Part shown: piece by piece, positions 36,681-44,913 of the stretch
How the letters are laid out: each line of letters opens with the position of its first letter
How positions within the stretch are numbered: position 1 is the stretch's first letter
NCBI RefSeq assembly: GCF_003362805.1
Contig: NZ_QNQT01000006.1
Location: 163,546-227,545, forward strand
Direction: 5' to 3'
DNA from: Neobacillus piezotolerans
GTDB lineage: Bacteria; Bacillota; Bacilli; Bacillales; Cytobacillaceae
Length of the DNA stretch: 64,000 nucleotides
The notes under the pieces: generated by a model
Database searches by the model: none
Seen by the model: the letters and a program-made list of their open reading frames with translations, nothing else
Told to the model about the DNA's origin: nothing
Program-made: the position numbers and the translations under genes

Positions 36681-37286
36681 TTGAAAGGAAAGACGATATT
36701 TCCAATGATGTTTATCATCGCGGGCATCGCGGTTATCATAGTTGGCGGTTTTCAACTCGCCGAGACCCAGATGGAAAGCGGCCGGTCCCTTGAGGAGGCT
36801 AAAAGGCTCGTCACAAGCGGGTCGTTTGAAGCGGGGGCGGATAAGCCCGGGGATGTGCCGGCAGTGGAAACTCCCAAACCCGGTTTCGGGGAGATTGTCG
36901 GCCTTCTCGAAATCCCCGCAATAAACTCCGAACTTGCGATTGTCGAAGGGACCGACCCAGATGACCTGAAAAAAGGCGTCGGCCATTTTCAAGGTTCCTA
37001 CTTCCCCGGAGATGGCGGCCAGATTGTTCTTTCAGGCCATCGGGATACCGTATTCAGGCGGCTTGGCGAGCTGAAGGCAGGGGATGTTTTAAATATCCGA
37101 ATGCCCAAAACAGAAACACTATATGAAATCACAGGAACGAAAATAGTCGATGCGGATGACCGGACAATTATTACACTGCAGGATGACATGGAAGAATTGA
37201 TCCTAACCACTTGCTATCCTTTTAGCTATGTAGGAAATGCCCCAGAAAGATATATCATTTATGCAAAGCCAGCAAACGGCGGCTGA
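36681..37286 (+). CDS. Class D sortase
   Basis: Membrane-anchored transpeptidase of 201 aa: an N-terminal helix (residues 7-24), a variable linker, and the sortase barrel with catalytic His120 (LSGHRDT), Cys178 (LTTCYPF) and Arg190 (PERYIIYA). These signatures fit class D sortases, which attach LPxTG-type proteins to the wall, in some bacilli in sporulating mother cells. No substrate gene with an LPxTG sorting signal was found in the window. The TTG start at 36681 follows GGGGGAGG. It lies alone between sdhB and ysmA. Confidence 0.9.
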   Translation: MKGKTIFPMMFIIAGIAVIIVGGFQLAETQMESGRSLEEAKRLVTSGSFEAGADKPGDVPAVETPKPGFGEIVGLLEIPAINSELAIVEGTDPDDLKKGVGHFQGSYFPGDGGQIVLSGHRDTVFRRLGELKAGDVLNIRMPKTETLYEITGTKIVDADDRTIITLQDDMEELILTTCYPFSYVGNAPERYIIYAKPANGG

Positions 37287-37351
37287 CCTATTAGATTTCA
37301 TAATTCATACTGTCTTGCTTCCTAAAGTGTCCATTGAATACTATAATGAAA

Positions 37352-37365
37352 TGAATGAGCATTCA
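37352..37365 (+). promoter_or_regulatory. Palindromic operator-like site upstream of ysmA
   Basis: TGAATGAGCATTCA is a perfect palindrome located 4 bp after a TATAAT box (37342-37347), where a repressor would block initiation. Its half-sites (TGAATG/CATTCA) resemble FadR half-sites but with 2-bp instead of wider spacing. Regulator unknown. Confidence 0.4.
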
Positions 37366-37384
37366 CTTTAAAAGGGGGATGGAC

Positions 37385-37834
37385 ATGGCGAGGATTGGCT
37401 ATATTGCCTCCATGCAGGAATGGGAGCAGGAATTCAAATTTTACTCTCCGGTAAAGGTCCGTTTTTCGGAAACCGATATGTATGGGCATCTGAATAATAC
37501 AGTTCCCTTTACGTATTTTGAAATGGCTCGGATTGAATTTTTCAAAGAAATCGGCTTCATGGGGAACTGGCTGAAACCTGGATATCCCTTTATTCCCGTG
37601 GTCGCTGATCTTCAGTGCGATTTTCTCAAACAAGTATTTTTTGATGAAAAATTAAGGATTTACGTAAAGGCCAACAAGATCGGCAATTCGTCCGTGGATC
37701 TCCATTATATGGGTAAAAATGAGGCGGGAGAAGTATGTTTCACCGGCCGGGGAACAATGGTTCAGATTTCACGGGAAACCGGCAAAGGCGCGCCATGGAC
37801 GGATGAAATGAAAAACCTTATTTCCAAAACGTAA
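37385..37834 (+). CDS. ysmA: Hotdog-fold acyl-CoA thioesterase-like protein
   Basis: A 149-aa 4-hydroxybenzoyl-CoA-thioesterase-type hotdog protein. The catalytic-Asp motif region reads VRFSETDMYGHLNNTVPFTYFEMAR. It probably hydrolyses acyl-CoA or an acyl-ACP; the substrate is unknown. Start ATG 37385 is spaced 8 bp from AAAGGGGG; the in-frame ATG at 37379 is too close. A palindromic operator-like site overlaps its likely transcription start. Same position as B. subtilis ysmA, next to gerE. Confidence 0.85.
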   Translation: MARIGYIASMQEWEQEFKFYSPVKVRFSETDMYGHLNNTVPFTYFEMARIEFFKEIGFMGNWLKPGYPFIPVVADLQCDFLKQVFFDEKLRIYVKANKIGNSSVDLHYMGKNEAGEVCFTGRGTMVQISRETGKGAPWTDEMKNLISKT

Positions 37835-37861
37835 TCCGCTAAACTTCAAGTAAAATCAGTC

Positions 37862-37889
37862 ACTTATGAAGCATTGTTTACATACTATA
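37862..37889 (+). promoter_or_regulatory. sigma-K-type promoter of gerE
   Basis: CATACTATA (37881-37889) fits the sigma-K -10 consensus CATANNNTA exactly, with an AC dinucleotide at 37862-37863 about 17 bp upstream. B. subtilis gerE is transcribed by sigma-K, so the match is expected. Confidence 0.7.
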
Positions 37890-37953
37890 TCGTGACTAAA
37901 TATATACCCATCCCACGGTTCACAACTGGCGAAGGCAAGGAGGGTTACAATAC

Positions 37954-38178
37954 TTGAAGGATAACGGATTCAGCCATAAACCATTACTCACCAAACGGGA
38001 AAGAGAAGTTTTCGAGCTGTTGGTACAAGACAAAACAACAAAGGAAATCGCTGGTGATCTTTATATAAGCGAGAAAACGGTTCGGAACCATATATCTAAC
38101 GCCATGCAAAAGCTTGGTGTGAAAGGGCGTTCCCAGGCAGTTGTAGAGCTCCTGAGAATGGGAGAACTTGAACTGTGA
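37954..38178 (+). CDS. gerE: Spore coat gene regulator GerE
   Basis: A 74-aa LuxR/FixJ-type helix-turn-helix protein consisting of the DNA-binding domain alone: LTKREREVFELLVQDKTTKEIAGDLYIS followed by TVRNHISNAMQKLGVKGRSQA. In B. subtilis it is the last regulator of the mother-cell cascade, acting on coat genes with sigma-K. The TTG at 37954 follows AAGGAGGG. It has its own sigma-K-type promoter and terminator. Confidence 0.96.
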   Translation: MKDNGFSHKPLLTKREREVFELLVQDKTTKEIAGDLYISEKTVRNHISNAMQKLGVKGRSQAVVELLRMGELEL

Positions 38179-38182
38179 TACT

Positions 38183-38218
38183 GACCGGCTATCCGTCCTG
38201 GAGGCCGGTCTCAATTTT
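38183..38218 (+). terminator. gerE terminator
   Basis: GACCGGC / GCCGGTC stem followed by a T-rich stretch (CAATTTTG). Confidence 0.65.
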
Positions 38219-38331
38219 GAAAAACGCAGTTTCCCTTGAATTTTTATCGGAAAAAGTAGAAAATAAAAGTAACCATGGGGATTATAAGGCAAAGCTGCTT
38301 CCCCAAGGTTCCATGATGGGAGTGGTCAAAA

Positions 38332-38787
38332 ATGAAACAGGCTGAAACGGAAAAGCTTGATATGAATATAGTCGCAAGCATCGAGAAGGACCTTCGTTAC
38401 ATAGCGGGCATTATTAAGCAAAAGGGCAGGGAGATGCTCAGCAATTACACAATTACACCGCCACAATTCGTCGCGCTTCAATGGCTTCGTGAAGATGGCG
38501 ATATGACAATCGGCGAGTTATCGAACAAAATGTACTTGGCGTTCAGCACCACGACCGACCTAGTCGACAGGATGGAGAAGAACAGCCATGTAATGAGGGT
38601 AAAAGATCCAAAGGACCGCAGGGTTGTAAGAATCCACCTTCTTGAGGAAGGCGAAAGGATTATCGATGAAGTTATCAAAAAACGCCAGGATTACCTGGAG
38701 GATATATTAAAGAACTTTACATCGGAAGAAATTCAGCTTTTACACGGCAACATGAATAAATTGCATCATGAAATGCGCGGAAAATGA
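38332..38787 (+). CDS. ysmB: MarR-family transcriptional regulator
   Basis: Winged-helix regulator of 151 aa. The helix-turn-helix spans about residues 55-95 ([27 protein letters not shown]) and the wing contains the [12 protein letters not shown] motif typical of MarR proteins. The effector is unknown. It sits between gerE and racE as in B. subtilis; its stop is only 11 bp before the racE start, so the two genes are probably co-transcribed. Confidence 0.9.
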   Translation: MKQAETEKLDMNIVASIEKDLRYIAGIIKQKGREMLSNYTITPPQFVALQWLREDGDMTIGELSNKMYLAFSTTTDLVDRMEKNSHVMRVKDPKDRRVVRIHLLEEGERIIDEVIKKRQDYLEDILKNFTSEEIQLLHGNMNKLHHEMRGK

Positions 38788-38797
38788 GGCGAGAGGT

Positions 38798-39595
38798 TTG
38801 GAACAGCCAATAGGGATCATTGATTCCGGGGTAGGCGGCCTGACAGTCGCCAGGGAAGTGATGCGTCAGCTTCCCAAAGAAAAGATTATTTACCTTGGAG
38901 ATACGAAAAGATGCCCCTACGGACCACGCCCGGTCCATGAGGTGAAAAAATTCACGTGGCAACTGACGCGTTTTTTGCTTAAAAAAAACATTAAAATGCT
39001 TGTCATCGCCTGCAACACCGCGACCGCAGCCGTACTGGATGATATCCGCAGGGAGCTCGACATCCCGGTTGTCGGCGTTATTTACCCGGGAGCGAGGGCG
39101 GCAATCAAGAATACCGATAACTACCACATTGGGGTCATCGGGACGATTGGTACGGTAAAGAGCGGAGCGTATGAAAAAGCGCTTAAATCGCTGGTCAGCA
39201 GGGTTTCGGTCCAAAGCCTCGCCTGCCCAAGGTTCGTTCCGCTTGTCGAGAGCGGTGAAGTGGATGGGGAACTGGCCAGAAGGGTTGTTTCCGAGACGCT
39301 TCAGCCTTTGGTTGGTGAAAAGCTTGACACGCTCATCCTCGGATGCACCCATTATCCTTTGCTCGAGCCTCTTATTAAGGAAGTAATGGGCAGTGGCGTG
39401 AAGGTGATCAGTTCCGGGGATGAAACAGCCCGCGAAGTGAGTACGATCCTTGATTACAGAGGGATGCTTGAAACAGGTGAAGGGCAGCCAAAACATGAAT
39501 TTTATACAACAGGTTCGGATTTGATTTTCACACGGATTGCATCCAGCTGGCTTGGCTATGATGTGGAAGGCGTAAGGACAATCAAATTGGATTAG
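38798..39595 (+). CDS. racE: Glutamate racemase
   Basis: Makes D-glutamate for peptidoglycan (265 aa). The catalytic cysteine pair is visible in [10 protein letters not shown] and [10 protein letters not shown], with the N-terminal [15 protein letters not shown] signature. TTG 38798 is preferred to the longer frame from 38768 because GAGGCGAGAGG precedes it and it removes the overlap with ysmB. It is followed by a weak terminator and by the second 52-bp repeat array. Confidence 0.95.
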   Translation: MEQPIGIIDSGVGGLTVAREVMRQLPKEKIIYLGDTKRCPYGPRPVHEVKKFTWQLTRFLLKKNIKMLVIACNTATAAVLDDIRRELDIPVVGVIYPGARAAIKNTDNYHIGVIGTIGTVKSGAYEKALKSLVSRVSVQSLACPRFVPLVESGEVDGELARRVVSETLQPLVGEKLDTLILGCTHYPLLEPLIKEVMGSGVKVISSGDETAREVSTILDYRGMLETGEGQPKHEFYTTGSDLIFTRIASSWLGYDVEGVRTIKLD

Positions 39596-39597
39596 GG

Positions 39598-39629
39598 ACA
39601 AGCTTCCGGATTAGGGGGCTTGTTTTTTG
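39598..39629 (+). terminator. racE terminator
   Basis: ACAAGC / GCTTGT stem with G-T extension and a following TTTTTT run. Confidence 0.6.
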
Positions 39630-39648
39630 TTGAGGAGCTTTTTCGTCG

Positions 39649-40110
39649 TGACATTCGAGGGGCAAAATCCGGATTTGATGTCATTCAAGGCGTGTTTGTG
39701 TGACATTTGAACGGCAAAATCCGGGGTAGATGTCACTCAAACCCTGTTTGCGTGACATTCGAAGGGCAAAATCCGGATTAGATGTCACTCAAGGCGTGTT
39801 TGCGTGACATTTAATCGGCAAAATCCGGATTGGATGTCACTCAAAACTTGTTTGCGCGACATTCGAAGGGCAAAATCAGGATTGGATGTCACTCAAACCC
39901 TGTTTACGTGACATTCGAAGGGCGAAATCCGGAGTAGATGTCACTCAAACCCTATTTGCGTGACATTTGGACGGCAAAATCCGGATTGGATGTCACTCAT
40001 ACCTTGTTTGCATGACATTCGAAGGACAAAATCCGGGGTAGATGTCCCTCAACCCCTGTTTGCGTGACATTTGAACGGCAAAATCCGGGACAGATGTCAC
40101 TTAATACTGG
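39649..40110. repeat. Tandem array 2, exact 52-bp period, nine units
   Basis: Units start at 39649, 39701, 39753, 39805, 39857, 39909, 39961, 40013 and 40065, always 52 bp apart; the last is truncated. Each has TGACAT ... ATGTCA arms (35 bp overall) enclosing GGCAAAATCCGG. The arms can also pair with those of the next unit. Two sub-types alternate: CATTCGAAGGG (units 1, 3, 5, 6, 8) and CATTTGAACGG-like (2, 4, 7, 9), a 104-bp dimer pattern with one slip at units 5-6. It occupies most of the 626-bp racE-gerM gap. Confidence 0.95.
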
Positions 40111-40221
40111 ATACAGCAGATTTATTTATTTTTCCTGGACAGGAATTTCTTTTTGGGGCCTGGTCTATTTTTCATAAGGGCTCGTATACATGTAGTACAA
40201 ACTGTCTCAGGAGGGATTCTC

Positions 40222-41274
40222 ATGTCCAATAATAAAAAAGCAGTCCTGGCATCGGCTGTCCTCGTATCTTCAATCGCGTTATCGGGGTGCGGGCTGTTTG
40301 GAGCGGAAACGGTGAAAAAAATCGACCCGCCAAAAAGTACGGCGTATACAAAGGACAGCGGCCTGGCAAGCTCCACCAAGGACAATGCGGCCCCTGTAAC
40401 CGAAGAAACAGTCAAAACGGAACTCTATCTCATCGATAAAAATGGATATGTCGTTTCGCAGACCTTGAACTTGCCGAAAACAACCGCCGTTGCGACCCAA
40501 GCTGTCAAATATCTTGTCGAGAACGGGCCGGTCTCTGAAATGCTGCCTAATGGGTTCAGGGCTGTTCTTCCAGCCGATACGGATGTTTCGGTGAACATCG
40601 CGAAGGATGGAATAGCGACTGTGGATCTTTCAAAAGAATTCAAAAACTATCAGCCGGAAGATGAGCAGAAAATCCTTCAATCCCTGACCTGGACGCTAAC
40701 ACAGTTCGATTCCGTCAAAAAAGTGAAACTGAAAATGAACGGCCATGAACTTACTGAAATGCCGGTTAATGGCACTCCAATCAGCGATACCTTATCACGG
40801 GAATCCGGCATCAATATCGACTCGTCCGGAGTATCGGATCTTATGAATACAAGGCCGGTTACGGTTTACTATATCGGCGGGGAAGAAGGTTCCTACTATT
40901 ATGTGCCGGTGACACGCCGCGTCAGCAACACTGTTGGCAATTCAATTGAAGCCGCTGTGATGGAACTTGCGAAAGGCCCATCCTCCACCAGCCTGGACAG
41001 CCTTTTTATGAGTGATGTTAAGCTTGTCGAAAAACCAAAAGTTGAGGACGGGAAGGTTACACTGAACTTCAATGAGGCGGTTTACGGCGCCTTTGATAAG
41101 AAAATCATTTCCCAGCAGCTCCTTGATGCACTCGTATTGTCACTGACGGAACAGGAAGGAATCAAAGAGGTCGCAGTCCAGGTAAACGGAAAGGCGGAGC
41201 TTGTCCGGGAGGATGGGAAAAAACTCGCGGAGCCGGTAACGCGCCCTGAAAAAGTGAACACTGGCAGTTTTTAA
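40222..41274 (+). CDS. gerM: Sporulation/germination lipoprotein GerM
   Basis: A 350-aa lipoprotein with signal peptide and lipobox LSGC near residue 23, followed by two GerMN (sporulation/germination) domains, about residues 75-195 (VKYLVENGPVSEMLPNGF, LSKEFKNY) and 220-345 (VMELAKGPSSTSLDSLF, LNFNEAVYG). In B. subtilis GerM is needed for sporulation and germination. ATG 40222 follows CAGGAGGG; the 69-bp upstream extension of the frame has no ribosome site. The order racE-gerM-rph is conserved. Confidence 0.94.
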   Translation: MSNNKKAVLASAVLVSSIALSGCGLFGAETVKKIDPPKSTAYTKDSGLASSTKDNAAPVTEETVKTELYLIDKNGYVVSQTLNLPKTTAVATQAVKYLVENGPVSEMLPNGFRAVLPADTDVSVNIAKDGIATVDLSKEFKNYQPEDEQKILQSLTWTLTQFDSVKKVKLKMNGHELTEMPVNGTPISDTLSRESGINIDSSGVSDLMNTRPVTVYYIGGEEGSYYYVPVTRRVSNTVGNSIEAAVMELAKGPSSTSLDSLFMSDVKLVEKPKVEDGKVTLNFNEAVYGAFDKKIISQQLLDALVLSLTEQEGIKEVAVQVNGKAELVREDGKKLAEPVTRPEKVNTGSF

Positions 41275-41310
41275 ATCAAGAAATTTGTTATACTATATAA
41301 TGAAATGAAA

Positions 41311-41345
41311 GAGGTTGGCCTAAAAAAGCCGCCTCTTCTTTATTG
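41311..41345 (+). terminator. Hairpin between gerM and rph
   Basis: GAGGTTGGC / GCCGCCTC stem followed by TTCTTTATT. A TATAAT box lies just upstream at 41296-41301, so this hairpin may be either the gerM terminator or an attenuator in the rph leader. Confidence 0.55.
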
Positions 41346-41381
41346 ATGAAACACAAACCGGGTACGCAGGGAGGAAATGGA

Positions 41382-42137
41382 ATGCGTTTTGATGGCAGAG
41401 AGCCGCTGCAATTAAGGCCGATACATATTGATACAAATTTTTTGAAACACCCAGAAGGGTCTGTATTGATTTCGGTTGGGGATACAAGAGTCATCTGCAC
41501 CGCCAGCATTGAAGAAAGGGTTCCTCCCTTTATGAGGGGCGAAGGAAAGGGCTGGATCACAGCCGAATATTCCATGCTGCCGCGCGCGACAGAGACACGC
41601 AACATCAGGGAATCTTCCAAAGGAAAGGTTTCAGGGCGGACAATGGAAATCCAAAGGCTGATTGGCAGGGCGCTCCGCGCGGTTGTCGACCTTGAAGCGA
41701 TTGGCGAAAGAACGGTCTGGATTGATTGCGATGTCATTCAGGCGGACGGCGGAACAAGAACCGCGTCAATCACAGGTGCCTTCGTTGCCATGGCGGTCGC
41801 GTTAAATGGCTTGGTTGAGAAAAAAGCGATGGCCCGCTTCCCGATTACCGATTTCCTGGCCGCAACAAGTGTCGGGATTCTGGCGGATGGACAACCGGTA
41901 CTTGATTTGAACTATGTCGAGGATTCTAGCGCTGCGGTGGACATGAATGTCGTAATGACGGGAAATGGGGAATTTGTCGAATTGCAGGGAACTGGGGAAG
42001 AGTCTACTTTTTCCCGCGCCCAGCTTGCGAAAATGCTCGAGGCGGCGGAAACAGGTTTGCTGGAATTGTTTGAAAAGCAAAGAGCTGCGCTTGGCGAAGC
42101 CATTTCGGGTAAAATAGACAACAGAAGGAATAAGTAG
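41382..42137 (+). CDS. rph: Ribonuclease PH
   Basis: Phosphorolytic 3'-5' exoribonuclease that trims tRNA precursors (251 aa). The N-terminal [14 protein letters not shown], the [19 protein letters not shown] strand and the [16 protein letters not shown] region near the phosphate site are typical. ATG 41382 follows AGGGAGG. A 19-bp gap leads to ysnA, so rph-ysnA-ysnB form one unit. Confidence 0.96.
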   Translation: MRFDGREPLQLRPIHIDTNFLKHPEGSVLISVGDTRVICTASIEERVPPFMRGEGKGWITAEYSMLPRATETRNIRESSKGKVSGRTMEIQRLIGRALRAVVDLEAIGERTVWIDCDVIQADGGTRTASITGAFVAMAVALNGLVEKKAMARFPITDFLAATSVGILADGQPVLDLNYVEDSSAAVDMNVVMTGNGEFVELQGTGEESTFSRAQLAKMLEAAETGLLELFEKQRAALGEAISGKIDNRRNK

Positions 42138-42156
42138 GCAGGGAGGAGGCAGTACG

Positions 42157-42762
42157 TTGAAAGAAGTAATTATTGCAACAAAAAATCCGGGGAAGGCGAA
42201 GGAGTTTGAAGCCATTTTTGCCGAAAGAGGGATTCAGGTCCTGACGCTTTTGGACTTCCCGGACGCCCCGGATGTTGAGGAAACAGGAACAACCTTTGCG
42301 GAAAATGCCATCCTGAAAGCGGAAACTATTTCGCAAAAGCTTAAAAAGGCCGTAATTGGGGATGATTCGGGTTTGATTATCGATGCCCTAGATGGCCGTC
42401 CCGGCATTTTTTCGGCGAGGTATGCGGGAGAACAGAAAAACGATGACGCAAATATCGATAAAGTGCTTTCCGAACTGAAGGGAGTTCCCGAGGATAAGCG
42501 GACAGCCCGTTTCTTTTGCGCGCTTGCCATGGCGGTGCCCGGAAAAGAAACGATAACGGTCGAAGGGACATGTGAAGGCAGGATTCTGGAGGAACGCCGG
42601 GGCACGAATGGCTTTGGCTATGACCCAGTTTTTTATGTACAGGGATTGGGCTGTTCGATGGCCGAACTTTCAAAGGATGAAAAAAATGCAATAAGCCACC
42701 GCGCCAATGCATTGAAGGCCCTTGAACGTGTCCTTAATTCTGCGGAAGCAGCAGAAAGGTAA
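42157..42762 (+). CDS. ysnA: Non-canonical purine NTP pyrophosphatase (RdgB/HAM1)
   Basis: House-cleaning enzyme that hydrolyses ITP, dITP and XTP to monophosphates (201 aa). Signature elements: the N-terminal [13 protein letters not shown], the catalytic [21 protein letters not shown] and NGFGYDPVF, ending in SHRANAL. The TTG start at 42157 has GGGAGGAGG upstream. Its stop overlaps the start of ysnB by one base. Confidence 0.95.
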   Translation: MKEVIIATKNPGKAKEFEAIFAERGIQVLTLLDFPDAPDVEETGTTFAENAILKAETISQKLKKAVIGDDSGLIIDALDGRPGIFSARYAGEQKNDDANIDKVLSELKGVPEDKRTARFFCALAMAVPGKETITVEGTCEGRILEERRGTNGFGYDPVFYVQGLGCSMAELSKDEKNAISHRANALKALERVLNSAEAAER

Positions 42763-43277
42763 TGAGGAAGGTTCTTGTTGTAAGCGACAGCCATGGTTTG
42801 GAGGAGCCGCTTACGGCCATAAAGGAAAAGCACCCCGATGTGGACGTATTCATCCATTGCGGCGATTCGGAACTGCCGAAAAATGACGAAGCATTGGAAG
42901 GCTATATTACGGTTGGCGGGAATTGTGATTTTCACCCCGGTTATCCGAACGAGGAACTGGTCGAAGTGGACGGACTCAAAATTTTCGTCACCCATGGACA
43001 TCTTTACTCGGTGAAATCCACGCTGATGAACATCCAGTACCGGGCGCGTGAACTAGGCGCAGACATCGCCTGTTTCGGCCATTCCCATTTGCTTGGGGCT
43101 GAACTTTCAGGCGGGATCCTGTTCCTGAACCCAGGAAGCATCAGGCTCCCAAGGGGACGGAAAGAGAGAACCTATCTCATCTTGGGAATCGATGGCCGCA
43201 CTGTTGATTTATCTGTTCATGATTACGAGAGAGGGGAACTTCCTGATCTTCACAGGGTTTTCCAACATGAGCTGTAA
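42762..43277 (+). CDS. ysnB: YfcE/MJ0936-type metallophosphoesterase
   Basis: Calcineurin-like phosphodiesterase of 171 aa with all metal motifs: VSDSHG, HCGDSE, GGNCD, VTHGHLY and FGHSHL. The physiological substrate is not known for this family. Translationally coupled to ysnA. Same gene order as B. subtilis. Confidence 0.92.
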   Translation: MRKVLVVSDSHGLEEPLTAIKEKHPDVDVFIHCGDSELPKNDEALEGYITVGGNCDFHPGYPNEELVEVDGLKIFVTHGHLYSVKSTLMNIQYRARELGADIACFGHSHLLGAELSGGILFLNPGSIRLPRGRKERTYLILGIDGRTVDLSVHDYERGELPDLHRVFQHEL

Positions 43278-43278
43278 A

Positions 43279-43306
43279 AGGAAGGGGCAGATTTTGCCCC
43301 TTTCCC
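43279..43306 (+). terminator. rph-ysnA-ysnB terminator
   Basis: GGAAGGGGCA / TGCCCCTTTCC hairpin directly after the stop; it lacks a long T-tail. Confidence 0.6.
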
Positions 43307-43318
43307 ATCAAAAATTCG

Positions 43319-43347
43319 TTGACAACTAATTGCTTGCCTACTATAAT
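43319..43347 (+). promoter_or_regulatory. Consensus promoter of the tRNA-Arg gene
   Basis: TTGACA (43319-43324), 17 bp, TATAAT (43342-43347): a perfect sigma-A consensus, as expected for a stable RNA gene. Confidence 0.88.
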
Positions 43348-43418
43348 AATAAATGTTGTCGCACTTGCCGGGGATGTAAATTTTCTATGCCAGAGCGATG
43401 AAGGAAATTATTTTTCAT

Positions 43419-43492
43419 GTCCCAGTAGCTCAGTCGGATAGAGCATACGCCTTCTAAGCGTACGGTCGGGAGTTCGAATCTCTCCTGGGACG
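43419..43492 (+). tRNA. tRNA-Arg (anticodon TCT)
   Basis: A 74-nt cloverleaf: acceptor GTCCCAG / CTGGGAC with discriminator G, D-arm GCTCAGTCGGATAGAGC, anticodon stem TACGC / GCGTA with loop CTTCTAA (anticodon TCT at 43453-43455, reading AGA), and T-arm with GTTCGAATC. CCA is not encoded. It has its own consensus promoter and terminator, so it is a single-gene transcription unit. Confidence 0.97.
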
Positions 43493-43508
43493 CTTTTAAA
43501 ACCGGAAG

Positions 43509-43543
43509 CCGGCCATCTCATTACGAGGTGGCCGGTTTTTTTT
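43509..43543 (+). terminator. tRNA-Arg terminator
   Basis: CCGGCCATCTC / GAGGTGGCCGG stem followed by eight T residues. Confidence 0.92.
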
Positions 43544-43591
43544 GTGAAATCGGCCTAGTTGGCAACTAAAAACGATAAGAGACTTTGTCTA

Positions 43592-43625
43592 GGCAAAATC
43601 CGGAGAGGAAGCCACTCAAATCTGG
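43592..43625. repeat. Solitary relic of an array-2 unit
   Basis: GGCAAAATCCGGAG, then a diverged ATGTCA-like part (GGAAGCCACTCAAAT), matches the central half of array 2 units (GGCAAAATCCGGAGTAGATG...CACTCAAA). Only one degenerate copy is present, in the gap between tRNA-Arg and ysoA. Confidence 0.7.
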
Positions 43626-43740
43626 ATGATTTCTATAATATCGATGTGTTCGCCTCCATTTAAGAGTACGACCGTCCAAATTGTTTTTTGCCCTATGCCA
43701 TGCTAAACTTTTTTCAACAACTACCTAAGGATGATCTGCC

Positions 43741-44781
43741 ATGAAAAAGAAAGGCCGCGAGAATATTGTCTTTTTTCCGGATGTGGAAAGGCGGCTTGCA
43801 GAAAAGGGAATTGAGGCGTTACACGAAAAGCGATTTAATGAAGCAATTTGCCTTCTTGAACAGGGGCGTGAACTTGATCCCTCGAATAGCGATATCACAG
43901 CCGCATTGGTTCTTGCCTACTTTGAAGCGGGAGCGCTGCGAAAAGCGAAAGAACTTTGTAAGGAAATGCTGATGGAAGGGACAGGCGATTATTTTCAACT
44001 TGTCGAAATGTACATCACCATCCTGATCCAGCTTCATGAATACCGGGAAATAACCGAAGTACTCGAAGCACTGTTTGATGAGCGAGAAGTTCCTGCGGAA
44101 AAGCGCGAGCACTTTCTGACAATCCTGCAATTTTGCAAAAGGTTGGCTGACAACGACCCGATTCCAGCCCAGGATTCCGAATTGGAAGACATCGAAGAAC
44201 ATAGTATTGAGGAACAAATCAGGCCTGGGGAAGTAGATTTTTTAAAAATTAACGACCTTAAGCAACAGGTGCAGATAGCTGGAAGGCTGGCCGGCCAGAA
44301 CATCCAGCCGTTCATTCCCGAAATCGCCACATTCCTGAATGATGAAAAAGGGCATCCGTTTTTTAAAACGATTCTTTTGAACTTGCTTAGGGAGCAAAAC
44401 ATTGACAGCGATCTCGTTATAAGGAAGTTTGGAGTTGCTGAAAAGGTCAATCCGGTATTCATGCCAGCGCTGCACGAGCTTCATCAGGAGCATGAGACAG
44501 GGAGAATCCTCTCGGAAGAACTTGAGCACCGTGACCCTGTCCTGCTCGAGAATGTCCTTAGCCTGGTTCAGCGCTATTTCTTTGCTTCGTATCCATTTGA
44601 ATTGGAGCCCGGTAACCCGTCGGCATGGGCGGCTGCTTTCCATATCATTGCCATGTCCTACCTGGGATCCCCGCCTGACCTGCAAGGAATGGCCAGGATG
44701 TATAAGGTGAAAAAAGAGGAAGTCGATAAAGCCATCGATTGGATTCGCAAGGTGGAGGAAATTTCTTATCCGATAATTTAG
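43741..44781 (+). CDS. ysoA: TPR-repeat protein YsoA
   Basis: A 346-aa cytosolic protein with TPR-like helical repeats in its first 130 residues (IEALHEKRFNEAICLLEQGRELDPSNSD, then LVLAYFEAGALRKAKELC) and an unassigned C-terminal half with DUF-like character. It matches B. subtilis YsoA by content and by position upstream of tig. No enzymatic motif is seen; TPR proteins usually mediate protein contacts. Confidence 0.85.
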   Translation: MKKKGRENIVFFPDVERRLAEKGIEALHEKRFNEAICLLEQGRELDPSNSDITAALVLAYFEAGALRKAKELCKEMLMEGTGDYFQLVEMYITILIQLHEYREITEVLEALFDEREVPAEKREHFLTILQFCKRLADNDPIPAQDSELEDIEEHSIEEQIRPGEVDFLKINDLKQQVQIAGRLAGQNIQPFIPEIATFLNDEKGHPFFKTILLNLLREQNIDSDLVIRKFGVAEKVNPVFMPALHELHQEHETGRILSEELEHRDPVLLENVLSLVQRYFFASYPFELEPGNPSAWAAAFHIIAMSYLGSPPDLQGMARMYKVKKEEVDKAIDWIRKVEEISYPII

Positions 44782-44790
44782 CCGCCAGAG

Positions 44791-44818
44791 TTGAAAGAAC
44801 AAAATCGTGTGTTATAAT
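44791..44818 (+). promoter_or_regulatory. sigma-A promoter of tig
   Basis: TTGAAA (44791-44796), 16 bp, TATAAT (44813-44818), 95 bp ahead of the trigger factor start. Confidence 0.7.
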
Positions 44819-44913
44819 GTAGTGGTTGCAATATGTAAACATACATTGCTTTACATAAAAAGTGCGATTCTACCATAAGGAAAATTAGGAAATAGATAGC
44901 TGGAGGGAACAAA

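Noticed and set aside
38717..39601. 294-aa antisense frame over racE
   Set aside because: A shadow of the glutamate racemase gene, which is supported by its catalytic cysteines and conserved position.
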